A program made the translations under genes and the position numbers. Below are positions 10,890 through 23,144 of a stretch of 64,000 nt of DNA, in pieces (the first letter of the stretch is position 1; each line of letters opens with the position of its first letter). The notes under the pieces were generated by a model, which searched no databases, had not been told where the DNA came from, and worked only from the letters and a program-made list of their open reading frames with translations. Source of the DNA: Capillidium heterosporum (Eukaryota; Entomophthoromycota; Entomophthoromycetes; Entomophthorales; Capillidiaceae); the NCBI GenBank assembly GCA_016630905.1, contig WBMQ01000013.1, positions 744,001-808,000 on the forward strand. Reading direction: 5' to 3'.

Positions 10890-11339
10890 ACCAAATCTGC
10901 ATCCTTAATGGAAAATCAATCTTAGGTAAGTTAAGCGAGCTGGTAATTGATTAGAATGATGAAGAATGAATAGCCAGAGATTTAAAGCGCAAGAAACAGA
11001 TAGGTAAATATGTAGCCCAAAACACATTGTTGAATAGTAGTACAAATGTGGGTTACCTACGAAAAATAAAAATACTCTAATGTTTACTATACGACTTAGC
11101 CAGAGAGCTAAGCTGCTATAAGGCATATCTAAGATTTCAAGGCTAAGTCAAAAGCTTTAAACTATCTAAAAATGAACCTTTGAGAGGTAATTCAACTTGA
11201 GTTAAGTTCCAGAGAGCATTCCTTTATCAAAATCTCCTCAAAATACTCTGCTCCAGTTGAAATGGGGCTATATATTTTAAAAATCAATTAGGATAAACTT
11301 TTAAAATAAGGCAGGGCTGTTTCTATCAATATTTTAAAT
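10890..11339. other. Intergenic, nothing recognised
   Basis: Short chance frames only; no repeat or RNA signal noticed. Confidence 0.45.
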
Positions 11340-12090
11340 TAATAGATTTGAGGCGCATATATTTAAGCTTGGGACATTTCTTACCAGTTGTTACTATGAG
11401 TTTTGAAGTTAATCATTCCACGTTGGCCTTTATGTAAGTTAAGTTAAACATCTCACTTTCAAACAGCCATATCCTTGTCTATTTATAATCTAATACAAAT
11501 CTATTTAAATTTGAGAGTGTATATTAATGTTGTAACAATACTTTGTCATTAATGGTTACTGAACTGAGGTCTAGGCAAACTAAATTGGGCAAGTAGGCTT
11601 CATTGAACTAGTTCCAACGTAACTCAAATGCGATGCATCTCAATAAGAGCCCTTTTAAGTGAATAAGTAGGAGCATTAAAAGAGAAGTATCAGTATGAGC
11701 TTCATATTCAGCAGCTAGGGTATAAATTTTCAGCCTGTTGAACTTAGCTTTGTCCACTCTCAATAGATTGTTGAAATAAACTTGACTTCATAATTCATTC
11801 CTATAAGAAATTAAATTCTGATAAAGATCAAATTCCAATAGGTTACTGTATTCAAAAAGCTTACTGGATTGCTTTGTATAGGAATTGAATTTATTGAGTT
11901 TGATTCTTAGTGCATCTATATTTTTATTTAAAATATCACAGTTGATATCTTCCAAATTTTCGTAAATAAATGGTATCGCTAGGTTATGAAATAGTCGATT
12001 TTGTTGGACCAAGGTTAGTTGAGTTTGTCTATCCAACTTTAATAGTATCGAGGCTAAAATTTCATTCGGGACATCTAATAGTCGAACCAT
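11340..12090 (-). pseudogene. Truncated F-box/LRR paralogue
   Basis: From the ATG at 12088-12090 the product matches the start of the intact F-box protein at 8442-9923 (VRLLDVPNEILASILLKLDR versus IQLLDLPNELLTSIISRLDK; shared IPFIY and LNKFNSY) and stops after 100 codons at 11788. Downstream, to about 11340, DNA similarity continues with stops and indels; for example, a stretch near 11358-11385 is almost the same as 9186-9215. Middle and C-terminal repeats are missing. The short shared sequence CATCTTGAATACC just before both starts shows the duplication reached into the 5' flank. A shortened F-box-only product is conceivable but unlikely to be functional. Confidence 0.75.
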
Positions 12091-12183
12091 CTTGAATACC
12101 AACCTGAGTATACTCTTGCACTTTTTGTTTTTAGAAAAGGTAGACTTGAAAAGTTGATAGTCACATATATCCACCATCACCAA

Positions 12184-12598
12184 TAATCAAATCAAAGCAA
12201 TTCATTTTGCAAATGCTGATCTTTAGTAGTCTGCAAAACATAGGTAATTTCAATCAAAGCTGGTTTTATATAATTACTCATTTCATCTATTTTCTAAAAC
12301 TGGCTTGAAAATACATTACTATACTGCTTGTTACAGGTGAACCTGTATTTGAAATTAAAGTTTATGATGAAAATTAGTGGTGGGGTAATAAAATTATAAA
12401 AGGAATAGCCTTTGACTTGAAAATTAGTGGTTTCTTGGACATTTAACAGAGGTCTACAGCAGCTTTTAACTTTAGTTAATTTTACGCCTCAACTTTGGAT
12501 CATCACCTCTCAACCTACCTCAGATATAAAGACACCACCACCTTGTATTTACATAGTTAAAAGTATAAGCCTCAACTAAGATAGGAAAAAGTTCTTGG
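12184..12598. other. Probable promoter of the PH-domain gene
   Basis: AT-rich spacer between divergent genes; contains no further gene that I can support. Confidence 0.4.
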
Positions 12599-15111
12599 AT
12601 GGAAAGTTCAACTCGATGTCCATCTTTACAACATAATCCAAGCCGTATTTTAATTGGCCCACCCATCGACTTCTGGTACAAGACTGAAGCTTGGTCCATC
12701 TTAAAGCCTGCTATTCAGGCTGCGAGTAATGGAGAAGGTAGCAGTAGTAGGAAAGCTTCGGCGAATGACATAGCTAATTCGGTTGCTAAATTCAAATCAC
12801 GTAACAAGTCAAAGTAATCTTTTTTACCTTGTAAATTTAAAAGCTGTCTTTTATTTACATTTAAACTTCGATTCTAACTTCAACTATTTTAAGGTCCGAC
12901 CATTTAAGCGTATCTTATCATACGGATGTACGACCCAACTCATTAACTACCAACAGCCACGACTTATCCAACAGCTTTATTTCCGATGATATCAGCACCT
13001 CCAACGTCGGTGGGGCTTCCAACAGCAACCACCTTTTAGCCGATTCCAACGACTCGTTTACCAACACCAACTCTGAGTTACCCAAATTCTGTAGAGCTTT
13101 GGTCCGGCTCGAGCTCGTCAAAGGATGGTGTGGACCACCTGGTTCTTACCACTATAACCTCTTAGATGGATGTGAGCGCAAGCCATTTTCTATGCGAGAG
13201 TTCGGTTTAATCCTCTATCATAATCGACTCGAGCTGACAATGGATCAGGATAGGGTTGACAGTACATTATATTTTTACGAATCGACGAAACTCAGCCTCT
13301 TCTCGACCGTCGACTACGCCATTGCAATAAGTCAAGAAAACGATAACGACGTTTTTACTTCCGTTTACATAATCACGTTCCCCTCCCCTACTTTAGCCAA
13401 ATCTTGGTACATGGCTCTACATAGGACAATGTTGGCCGTAGCTCCTATTCCAGACAAAGTAATGGTTGTTCTGCCCGAGTTGGACACCAAAGTCGAGGTT
13501 AGTATCACCGATCCTGAGATGGATGTTTGGAAGTTGCGCGATGTTGTACTTGATGGACTAAGAGGAGAGGAGGCTTGGGACCGTACGATCAATAATTGGA
13601 AGGACGGAGAACTCGGCTGGTATCGCTTGGAAGCACCTCGATCGACTTGAATGGGTCAGCCCGATGTCCCAAGCTTTTACTATTGACAGTGCTGTTATTA
13701 CACCTCAACTTATTGAGGCGACGCACGAGCTGCAGATACGTACCTATGATGCACTGTGACCTCACCGAAAACGATACTGACTCCACTGATACCTACCCAG
13801 TTGAAGGCTATCTGATATTCCGGGGTTACCGTATCCTTGAGAACGGAAAGGACCAACCACTACCGCATTCTCTCAAAAAAGGACGTGCTTACTACCTAGC
13901 CTCGTTCAACCAGCACCTGACGTTCGTCTCGGCCAAGAAATTCTCAAAACGGACGCGAACTAGTAAGCAACCTTTGGACTCGATCCCTTTCAGCCAGATC
14001 GAGAGCTGCGATCGACCAGGGTTCAGCAGCAGCCGTAGAAACCGCCTTAACAAATCGAGCCCCAGCATCCACTCCGATCTGGGTTTGTGGCGACACCTCG
14101 AAGGTTTCGTCGATTTTAGAGAAGTAACTAGCGTAAAACCCATCCAATTGGCTAGTGGGAACGCTGACCCCCTGTTTGAGGTTGAACTCTACGGTGGACG
14201 TCGACTACGCTTTGAAGCTTGGAACCTGGAGACGATGCAAGAATGGGCCCGACGCCTTCAGGCCCTGACCCAGTTCTGGAAATCGAAAGTTGAACACCGA
14301 AATCAACCAACAGGTTACTTTTGCCAAACACAACGCCGAACGTATAACGGAGGATGCCCACCCTGAGGCCTGTGACAACTTTCAGGTCGAGAACACCAGA
14401 GTGTTGGCCAACCCTAAGCTGTGGAAAGTATGCTTCAGCAGTAACTGCTTCCCGGTGCTGAAGTCGGGCGTCCTCTACGCCAAGGATCACCTCCATACCA
14501 CCTATAAGAAATTCCATGTTGTACTGACGCTGGACGCTCTCCATTTTTTCGAGCCTTCGGTTGCCACTTACCACTTGGCTCAACCCAACGACACCAACTT
14601 GGGTATGACAGCCGATCAGCACCCTGTAGACACCAGCCGACTACCGAGCCCGTCCAAATCGTTACACCCACGCGTCCTGGATCGCGCCTCGTTCACTCTA
14701 CCCCTTAAGAACTGCTTCGTCTACACTGGGTTCACTCTCGATCAATTAGTTGAGAACGGGGACCCTCAACCCCACATATTCCCTGACCAGCTGGTGACCC
14801 AGGATTCGGAAATTGACCGACAGTTTGGAGTGTGGCAGTCTCATCTTGCCTACCTGTGGCCCGACCTTGATAGACCTTTCCACGACCGAAATCGAGGGAA
14901 CAGGTTGGATCGGTGCCTAGGCTTCTTAAATAGGACGCTACACTGCCACCACTTTTTCCTGTGGCCCTGGTTGTGGTTCCAACCCAGCAAGCAAGGGGCC
15001 TACTCCAAACGTATATTCCAAGCTCGATCCAAATTGGAACGTGACCACTGGGTCTACCTTATAGGCATCGCGGTACAGTACTGGGTGGCCAGCAAGAAAT
15101 GGGCCAAGTAG
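12599..15111 (+). CDS. Spo71/Mug56-like PH-domain protein with three +1 frame breaks
   Basis: Exon 1 is 12599-12813; an 80-nt intron (12814-12893, branch TTCTAAC) joins it to exon 2 with codon AA|G. From 12894 to 15111 the coding frame changes three times, always by +1: in 13600-13650 (ending at TGA 13648), in 13650-13759 (TGA 13757) and in 14270-14366 (TGA 14364). Omitting one base at each gives exactly 810 codons (809 aa). About residues 141-290 hold a PH-like domain with RLELVKGWCGPPGS and PFSMREFGLILYH. A second PH-like region starts at PVEGYL (~373) and ends with the helix WARRLQALTQFWK (~535). A third follows from LWKVCFSSNCF (~579) to the end. This architecture resembles fungal sporulation PH proteins Spo71/Mug56, which bind membranes. 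Codon usage is GC-rich throughout, including across the breaks, so decay looks recent or absent. Confidence 0.65.
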
Positions 15112-16070
15112 GGAGAGCGGTATCATACATCATATTGTGTTTCAGTTGGAGATTCATTTTAACTTTTCGTTGTTTGCACTATTGTTCTATATATTTATCG
15201 GTTATTTGCTAATAAATCCTTAATTCAATTGACTTATAAATGCTCTTACTATTTGTTTTTTGATTGATTAATGATGAGTTGATATCGATTTCAATAATAC
15301 TTTAACCACTATCATATTCCTCCAAGTTGGTAGGGTAGGTAAGATTTTGACTTTGAATCAAAAGTTATGGTTGTAAAGTAATTGTCTATATTTATGTATC
15401 TGATGATCCTTTTCATTGCTTTGTAAGCATCCTTCCACCCTTCAAGTTAGGTATATCTACTGTACTAGCTGTCAGAATGATAGATATTTATATTCTATAG
15501 TATCTTAGAAGCTTTGAAAATATTCAAGCTTCTTGTATAGTTATTGAATTCCTGAGATTCTAGAGTGTTCATAGTAAATTTGAATTGAATTTGACAAGGT
15601 ATATTGAGTGCTGCTATTATTTGATAAAGGCTGTTGAACTTGGCGTCGACCATAACCTTTCATATCGAGGCATTTTAACTAAACTACCTCCTATCATTTC
15701 TTGAAATGTTATGATGAATAGTCACATTGTAGTTCGTAGATAACATCATATCATATAGATGGCTAATAGGTTTAGAATATTAATACGTTTTGTGTAGTTT
15801 GTAAACCAACTTGGTCTCTAAAAACTTTAGCTCAAGGTAGGTTATACTAAATCTTCGAACACAATTTAAACTACTGGTTATAAGTGGTTCAAGAGATATC
15901 GTTGCTCCATCAAGACTTTGAAAGCTCAGTATAATGAATTTTAGAAAATAAAAGAATATCTATAGATACACTCAGATTTTAATTGTTACTAGTTATATAT
16001 TCATAAAAAAGATGGACGTTCCAAGTTATAGTACATCTATTTATGAAAATATTTGGTTTACAAAAAGAAT
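15112..16070. other. Intergenic, nothing recognised
   Basis: AT-rich 3' flank of the PH gene up to the inverted tRNA-Asp; no coding frame or repeat seen. Confidence 0.5.
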
Positions 16071-16142
16071 CTCTCGAGCGGGGAATTGAACCCCGGTCTC
16101 CCGCGTGACAGGCGGGGATACTCACCACTATACTACCCGAGA
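16071..16142 (-). tRNA. tRNA-Asp (GTC), second copy
   Basis: Exact reverse-strand copy of the 72-nt tRNA-Asp at 6779-6850, with the same anticodon GTC and all stems intact. Flanking bases are unrelated, so only the gene itself is shared. Confidence 0.97.
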
Positions 16143-16880
16143 CAGATAATAACTAATTGCTTGCGTGTTTTCTCAATAAACATATATATCTAAATTATTA
16201 GTTTATAGCTTTATATTTTAGGTTTTCTATCAATTAACCATCACATACTATTTGAATAATGCCCAAAGATACATTGAAGGATACCGTCTCTTACTGTTTT
16301 TATTTAGTTTCCAATAATTTAATTGAAGGGGTACTTTAAATTTATACAAACTATTATCGGATGTATCAAATGATTCAGTAGTGTCGCTTTATTAATTAGC
16401 TTATACTGGTCTTTATTATCACTAGCTGTATATTCTTTCCTTGCCACCCTACTAAAGGTTACTTGGATATTCGTGTGACTATGATTATACAAAAGTTACG
16501 AATACTGCCTTAAAAGAGAATGGCAAAACCTTCAGCGATATAAGTTTTATGCTTTAGAATATTTACAGCAATACCAAAGCTGTATGGTTGAAATCATACT
16601 ATAGAATACAAATACTATTACCTTTGCCCAGATATTTGGTATGTTTATTTATAATAAAGCCACCTAAATCACTATCAAATACTATAAAATTTGCTATTTG
16701 ACGATAACAAGAATACTAAAATTGAATTTCTCCTTAAACTAACACACGTAGCTATATATACTATTTGATTAAACAACTAGACATATTATTATATATCTAA
16801 TAATATGTGCTAGAGTTAAATTGAGTTAACTATACAGCACTATATTTATTTAAAACGCAAAATAAGATTGATAAGAATAA
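16143..16880. other. Intergenic, nothing recognised
   Basis: AT-rich spacer between the tRNA and the 3' end of the transporter gene. Confidence 0.45.
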
Positions 16881-18023
16881 TTAATGTCTCTTGGACAGGC
16901 TAAAACCAACGACGCCAGCGACCACAAGACTGGCGGCCAAAGCCTTGTTGAAGCTTAGACATTGGCTTTGTTGCCAACCACAGAATAAGTTAGAAGATAT
17001 GACAATAACACCGACCGTCCTCAGAGCCTGTAAGATACCAGTAGCCAAGGCGCCGCAGCGTTTCATTAGCTTGAAGTAACTCCAGTTGTGTAAAGTCGAA
17101 GATAAAGTTAAAATTATGAATCCGGTAAAGAATTCGAATAGGTACGTTTTGGTTTTGGCATCCATCACCTTGCTGTAGATGATGCGCTCTATGAAACCTA
17201 AGGTAGTCTCATGGCGTAGTGGTAAAGTTACAAAGAAGAAATACAGGACGCAAATCAGGAACCCGTACTTGCCTACTTTGCTGCAGAGGTGAGTGGCATC
17301 CAAGCTTAGGTTATTGGCGGTTATGTTCTCGGTGAAGCAGTAGCTCAATGCATAACCGGAGATTCCGGCCATCGTCAACATTATGCCCAACAAGTTGGTT
17401 TTGTACTCTACGCTGGAATTGACACTTGCAGTTGGTTTATCAACAAACGATATTAACAGAGTTCCAATTACGATCACTAGGATTGACAGCTGCTGGTAGA
17501 TCGTTATGTTGCGCTTTAGTAAGATTTTTGAGAATATGGCGGTTAAAGGTATCAGCAAAGATGCCAGTATCTGGTAGGTTGAAGATCCTACTAAAAACAT
17601 ACCAAAGGTAACTAAACAGTTGGAAACTAGATCTAATACGCTCAGACCAAAGAGGGTAAGGTTGATGTTAGTAGACGAAGGCTGGGTGTTGGTAGGAGTT
17701 TTGGAAAATAAGGTGCAGACGAACATCCCAAAGTAAGTTGCGGTAACCGAAAATAAATTAGTTTCATCTAGTAGAGTTGTGAGTTTTGATAGATATATTC
17801 AATAATTACCTGCTATTTTCTTATAATACAGCGCTTGAGCGACAATGGTAGATAAGATTCCCGTTAAAAGGAAGGCAACTTTTAAAATTAAAGTAAAATG
17901 ATGGTTGAAGAAGTCGAATCCAGACCTAAAAGATTCTTGGACCTCCAAACTTTCCGATTTTTCATTGATATTTGAAGGCTCATGGACGAGGGTGATGGTT
18001 GTGCTTCCGATTTCTGATTTCAT
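16881..18023 (-). CDS. SLC35F6-like drug/metabolite transporter
   Basis: Two exons (18023-17810 and 17767-16881) split by a 42-nt intron, joined through codon G|AT, giving 366 aa. After a polar N-terminus of about 35 residues come roughly ten hydrophobic segments. The signature YQILASLLIPLTAIFSKIL followed by LLKRNITIYQQLSIL is the region where SLC35F6-type members of the DMT superfamily have their conserved 'FSxxFLKR' loop. This family sits in lysosome, vacuole or other internal membranes and is thought to move nucleotide-sugar-like or other small solutes; the substrate is unknown. Family call is from pattern; a more distant EamA-type protein is the alternative. Confidence 0.6.
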
Positions 18024-18881
18024 GTTTGGGCTGAGATATTAGGTTGCTACAAAGGTTTCTTCAATTATAACTTCTATACTCTTGAATTGATGGGCTTCTT
18101 CCAAAGGAATCCTTTATTTTTAATTGCGTTTCTATTTATACCCAGCTAAATTTAATTTTGGGAAGTGAAGGTGAAAGTCACCATAGTGAATCTTAATGGC
18201 ATTACACTAATTATAGTGCCTTTGATAAAGTTCTGATTGTATCCAAACCAAATTTCCTATTCTGGAGCGTTTCTTATCGCTGTTGAAATTGAAGGTTGGA
18301 GAAAATCATTGTACATGATCCGATCTACAGAAGCACATAGTTGTCATGAAAGTTACTTGGACAAGCCTTATTACTATTCTTGCCACCAATCATTTGCTAA
18401 GGCTAGGCTAAACCTAAAATTGCAGATGTAGTAAAAATTGCGAACTACAACTTATAAATCTGCAGGTCGAAAATTACTGCTCTGGAACCAAATAGGACAA
18501 GAGCACCTCCATTATATGCCAGTTATATACATAAAGGTATCTATTTTACTTACAAAAGTGTATAGATATTGGATGCAAAAATCAATTTCCTTCAAAAATG
18601 TTTGTGATTTATGCTTGATAACTTTATTGCTCTAAAGTTTTCTAAACCTAGAAATTTACCTGGTTTCATTTAATACCAAAATTTATACTGAAACCATTAA
18701 AATAAATGTCATACTTCTCTAGTATTTACCACATTTCGGCTGTTATAAATTCAATAGTTACACAGTGTAGTATTGAACTTGATACAAAAGTTGATCAAGA
18801 CATTGTATCATCACTAAATCAAACCTATTTCGTTACTATAAATACATAGATGCTCCCAGTAAAGGTAGAAATCTTAAAAAC
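18024..18881. other. Divergent promoter region
   Basis: About 860 bp between the divergently transcribed transporter and transketolase genes. Short frames at 18237-18431 and 18438-18635 lack coding character. Confidence 0.45.
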
Positions 18882-20987
18882 ATGGGATCGAAGATGAACG
18901 AGCAAGAGCTTTGTATAAATACGATTAGAGGAATCTGCGCCGACATGGTCAAAAGTGCTGGTTCTGGCCACCCAGGAGCACCCTTGGGATGTGCTCCAAT
19001 CGCCCATTTACTGTATGCCAAGCACATGAAGTACAACATGAAGAATCCACATTGGGTATTGCTAGCATATTTATATATTCCTAAGTTTCATTTAGATTAG
19101 CAGGGATAGATTCGTTTTATCTAATGGTCACGCTGCTGCTTTGCTGTATACTATGATTCACCTTTCCGGAGGTGCTTTGGACATTGAAGATCTTAAACAA
19201 TTACGCAAGATCAATAGCATGACACCAGGTCATCCAGAAAGAGGGGTTACACCTGGAGTTGAAGTAACCACTGGTCCACTTGGGCAAGGAATTTCAAACG
19301 CAGTAGGCCTAGCTATAGCCGAAGCACATCTTGGTGCCACTTTCAATCGTCCTGGTTTCGACATATTCAATAACTATACCTACTGTATCTTAGGTGATGG
19401 ATGTATGCAGGAAGGTGTTTCAAGTGAAGCATGTTCTCTAGCTGGTCATCTGAAGTTGGGAAAACTTATTGCCTTTTACGATGACAACAAAGTCACTATA
19501 GATGGCTGAGACCGATCTGTCGTTCAGTGAAGACGTCCAAGCTCGATACCGTGCCTATGATTGGCATATTATCGAAGTGCCTGATGGTGACCATGCAGTA
19601 GAGGAGCTTTCCAATGCCATTGAAAAGGCAAAGCTGGTGTTAGATAAACCTAGTCTCATTGTAGTTAAGACAACGATAGGATATGGGTCCTGTTTACGCT
19701 GGAACTTCCAAAGCCCATAGCTTCGTGTTTGAAGAAGAGAGTCTCAATAAACTTAAAACAAGTTTGAACCTGGACCCAACGAAGCACTTCAACATCCCTG
19801 ATCAAGTTCGCAAAGTGTGGCTCGAGGTCCAGACTAAGAATATGTCCAACGAGCAGAACTGGGACGAACTATTCAAGGCGTATGGTGAGAATTATCCCCA
19901 TGAGGCCAAAGAGATTAAGCGAAGATTTGACAAGATTTTACCCGACGGATGGGATGCAAATTTGCCCAGTTATTCGACCCAAGATAAGCCTAGCGCAACT
20001 CGCAATGCCTCTAATGACATACTCAACGCTATCGCCCCCAAAATCCCCGAACTTATCGGTGGCTCAGCTGACCTAACCCCATCGAACCTAACTAAATGGG
20101 ATGGTGCTCACGAATTTCAACACGCTTCTTCTAAGATTGGTGGATACTCTGGACGCTACCTTCGGTTCGGAGTAAGAGAGCACGGTATGTTGGCAATAAT
20201 AAACGGGATAGCGGCTTACGGATGCATGCTACCTTTTGGAGCCACCTTTTTAAACTTTATGAGTTACGGATTGGGGGCATTACGACTTGGTTGTCTCTCT
20301 CAGCTTCACACCATTTACATTGCTACCCATGACTCCATCGGATTAGGTGAAGACGGACCGACTCACCAACCAATAGAGTTACTACCACTACTCAGATCTA
20401 TCCCCAACTTACACGTCATCCGACCGGCCGATGGTAATGAAACGGTAGCCGCCTATCACTGTGCCTTGACCAACAATAAATTCCCAACTCTACTGTCACT
20501 GTCACGTCAGAAGGTACCCCAGCTCAATTCATCCTTTACAAAGGCGCTGAAGGGGGCGTACATCATTGAAAACCCAGATGACTTTCAAGTCGTGCTTTTA
20601 GCTACCGGTACCGAGGTTTCGATCGCCTGCGATGCTGCCAAGGTACTGAGTCAAACCTTCAAACTTCAAGCTCGAGTCGTATCGATGCCCTGTATGGAGA
20701 TCTTTGATGCGCAGAGCTTCGAGTATCGCTCCTCGGTCCTCCCAGCTGATGTGCCCGTTGTATGCTGTGAGGCTCAAGCCACTTACGGGTGGGCCAAATA
20801 TGCGCACGCGTCGGTTGGTCTGGACTGCTTCGGTGCCTCTGGAGATCCAACCGATGTCTACAGTAAGTTTGGCATTACAAGTACCAACTTGGCCAAAACT
20901 GCGGCTAACGTCGTTCAGTTCTACTTGAATAAGGGTCACCCTCCACCTTACTTATTGGATACGCCATCTGCTCAACATAGTTCTTAA
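18882..20987 (+). CDS. Transketolase, with two +1 frame breaks
   Basis: Thiamine-diphosphate enzyme of the non-oxidative pentose phosphate pathway, moving two-carbon ketol units between sugar phosphates. Exon 1 is 18882-19055, then a 40-nt intron, then exon 2 from 19096 (W|ISRDRF). The frame changes +1 at T19507 (...VTIDG then TGA; homology resumes as ETDLSF) and near T19691 (...IGYGS then [10 protein letters not shown]). Omitting one base at each gives 688 codons, 687 aa, a normal length. Motifs seen are [18 protein letters not shown] for thiamine diphosphate and Mg, RFGVREHGM with the catalytic Glu, and [16 protein letters not shown]. No peroxisomal C-terminal signal. Dihydroxyacetone synthase is a close alternative within the family. 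All catalytic motifs on both sides of the breaks are intact. Confidence 0.9.
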
Positions 20988-22396
20988 GTTGCTATAAGAT
21001 ATACTAGTTCTCATTAAATAGGCTATTATTATATGATTTGTATTATAGCCAAAAAAGGTACTATATACGCCTTTGCTACTTGATAGAAATTTGAATTGAT
21101 CGTTTAGTTATAATTTTGTAAACTCGATATATATAGAGTTTCACTCATCGGGCAGTACTATATAACTATTGTTACTATGAAAGCTCCTTTATTGAACCTG
21201 GAATTTAGTGAAACGCTTTAGGTTTGTGGTCGGTATACCATAGCTTATATTACTGCACTCTTTTTAGCAAAGCCACCGCTTTGAATTCAAAATTCAGATC
21301 AGATACTAATACAAACTAATTAGAACTCATTTTAGCTCAACAGCCAACTGTTATATTACTTAAGGCCACTTCCTATAACACCATTGAAGGTAAAAAGTAT
21401 GGGATCAGTAGTAATGCATTTATAGTATTGGAAGTTATATCTCAGCTAACTTATAGCAATGATATACCGGTTCAACTCGTAAATCGTACTGGCGCTACTA
21501 TCCGATATCGACATCAGTATCAAGCATTGTGTTTATTGTTAACTTTTACCGATATAGTGCTAATATCAAGTCTCCCTTCGGCTTCTATTTCAACCTTTTG
21601 TTACGATTGGATTGACTAACAGGACATTGAGCCTATATTGAAATATGAATACTAATATCGACATTAAGCAGATATATAGTTGGATTTTACAATCCGATAA
21701 TTTGCCTTAGACTAATTGTTTTATTCACATCATATTTACAAAAAGAAGTTTTCAAGATGAATATTTTCAACTTATTACATTGAAGGATATTCTTATCTTG
21801 TATATTGAGTTAAACGGTCACATATGTATAGCTTAATTTATTATGTAAAGTTGAAATGTATCTATTTTAGACTGGGAAATTGATCAGTAGTTTATAGCAT
21901 TGAAAGGTGTAACATAGTATTGCCTTTCAATATTTATAAACGCAAAGACAATAATCAAATATGTATATATTATGAAGCCAGGGTTATGAATGTTAGATAT
22001 AGTGATATTTATGACATCGGTTTATTTACAATGGAGATGAAGGGAAGTTTAATTACTATAACGATTATCATATATTTAAACATTGAATTGATGAAATGTA
22101 TCGTAGTGGCTCAAAAAAAATATCATATACTTCCATAATAACAAGAATTTAGAACATATTATCTATTTTTATGTGAATAGCGTTTGAGAGTAATTCTATG
22201 GCTTACTATATCGACCTTTTACCCATCAGTGTTAAAGTTTGAAGGATGGAATTTGACAAATTAAATTTAGCACCATTGGAAAATTTGGTTTACTTTGTAA
22301 GTAGGAACTGAGCATAAGTTGCATCATAAAGCGAAAAAAGTTGGTTTATAGGGTTGAAATATCAAACCGAACTTGAGTTCCTTTCAACAAAACAAG
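20988..22396. other. Intergenic, nothing recognised
   Basis: 1.4 kb of AT-rich sequence with only short chance frames (for example 21428-21619 and 21920-22138); no family recognised. Confidence 0.45.
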
Positions 22397-23144
22397 ATGG
22401 ATACATCGATGTAAGAAATTAAAATATATGAGATGCTAACTAAATACTAGGACCGAATCGCTTCCAGTTGAAAAGCTAAATATCACCAACAATGAAAACA
22501 GTCAAGAGAAATTGACTCAAGACCAAATTCATAAAGAGGAAGTTACAAACAAGCAGGACAGCTCAGTAAGTTTAAGTTAAATACATCTACTAACTTATGT
22601 AAAGAATAAAGACACTGAAAAATCAACTAATATCGAAACTAAAGAGAAGCAACGAGGGAAACGACTGTTCGGCATGCTGCTAGGCACCTTGAACAAATTT
22701 CAAGCCGAATCCAAAACGTTGAGTGAGACGGTACATTATTAACTTTAACTTATAATAACTTTTTACCTAGGCGAGCAAACGGGAAGAAATAAATTTGAAG
22801 CTACAGGAGAAGCTTCAAAAGGAACGGGACGAGTACCTAGCTGAAAAGGTGGAGGCTAAACTAGCACGACAGAAGAAGTTGGACAGTATCAACGAGGAGC
22901 GCACCAAACGAATAAATCAGTTGAAGGTAGCTTTTAAAAAAATAACATTAGTAAGTAACTTATGTCTATTAAAATATTTTAGGAGAAGAAAGTACGCGAG
23001 TACGAGGAGAGTCAACTTAATTTCTTGCAAACTCAAGCCGAACCGAAGCTGTACTTTTTACCAAAGAAGCTAGATGACGACGACAAAAAGTATTTGGATG
23101 AACGGAGGCACGCATTTTCCAACAAATACCCAACTCTGGAGTAA
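22397..23144 (+). CDS. Pinin-like splicing-associated protein, five exons
   Basis: Exons 22397-22410, 22451-22565, 22605-22730, 22771-22926 and 22983-23144 join in frame to 190 aa, with four introns of 39-56 nt; none of the unspliced frames exceeds 92 codons. The N-terminal ~75 residues are acidic/polar and disordered. Then comes the Pinin_SDK_memA core: RGKRLFGMLLGTLNKFQAE followed by a long charged helix rich in K, E and R, and a conserved LYFLPKKL segment. Pinin is a nuclear protein of exon-junction/PSAP-type complexes that influences splicing. It is shorter than animal pinin, lacking the Ser/Arg-rich tail. A GTAAGTAAG donor-like sequence overlaps the stop codon at the end, so a further 3' exon cannot be excluded. 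Confidence 0.8.

Noticed and set aside
13756-13800. A 45-nt GT..AG 'intron' in the PH gene
   Set aside because: It is a multiple of three, so it does not explain the frame change, lacks a T-rich 3' end, and would remove GC-rich coding-like sequence.
14152-14671. Reverse-strand frames up to 156 codons
   Set aside because: Shadows of the GC-rich PH-domain gene on the plus strand.
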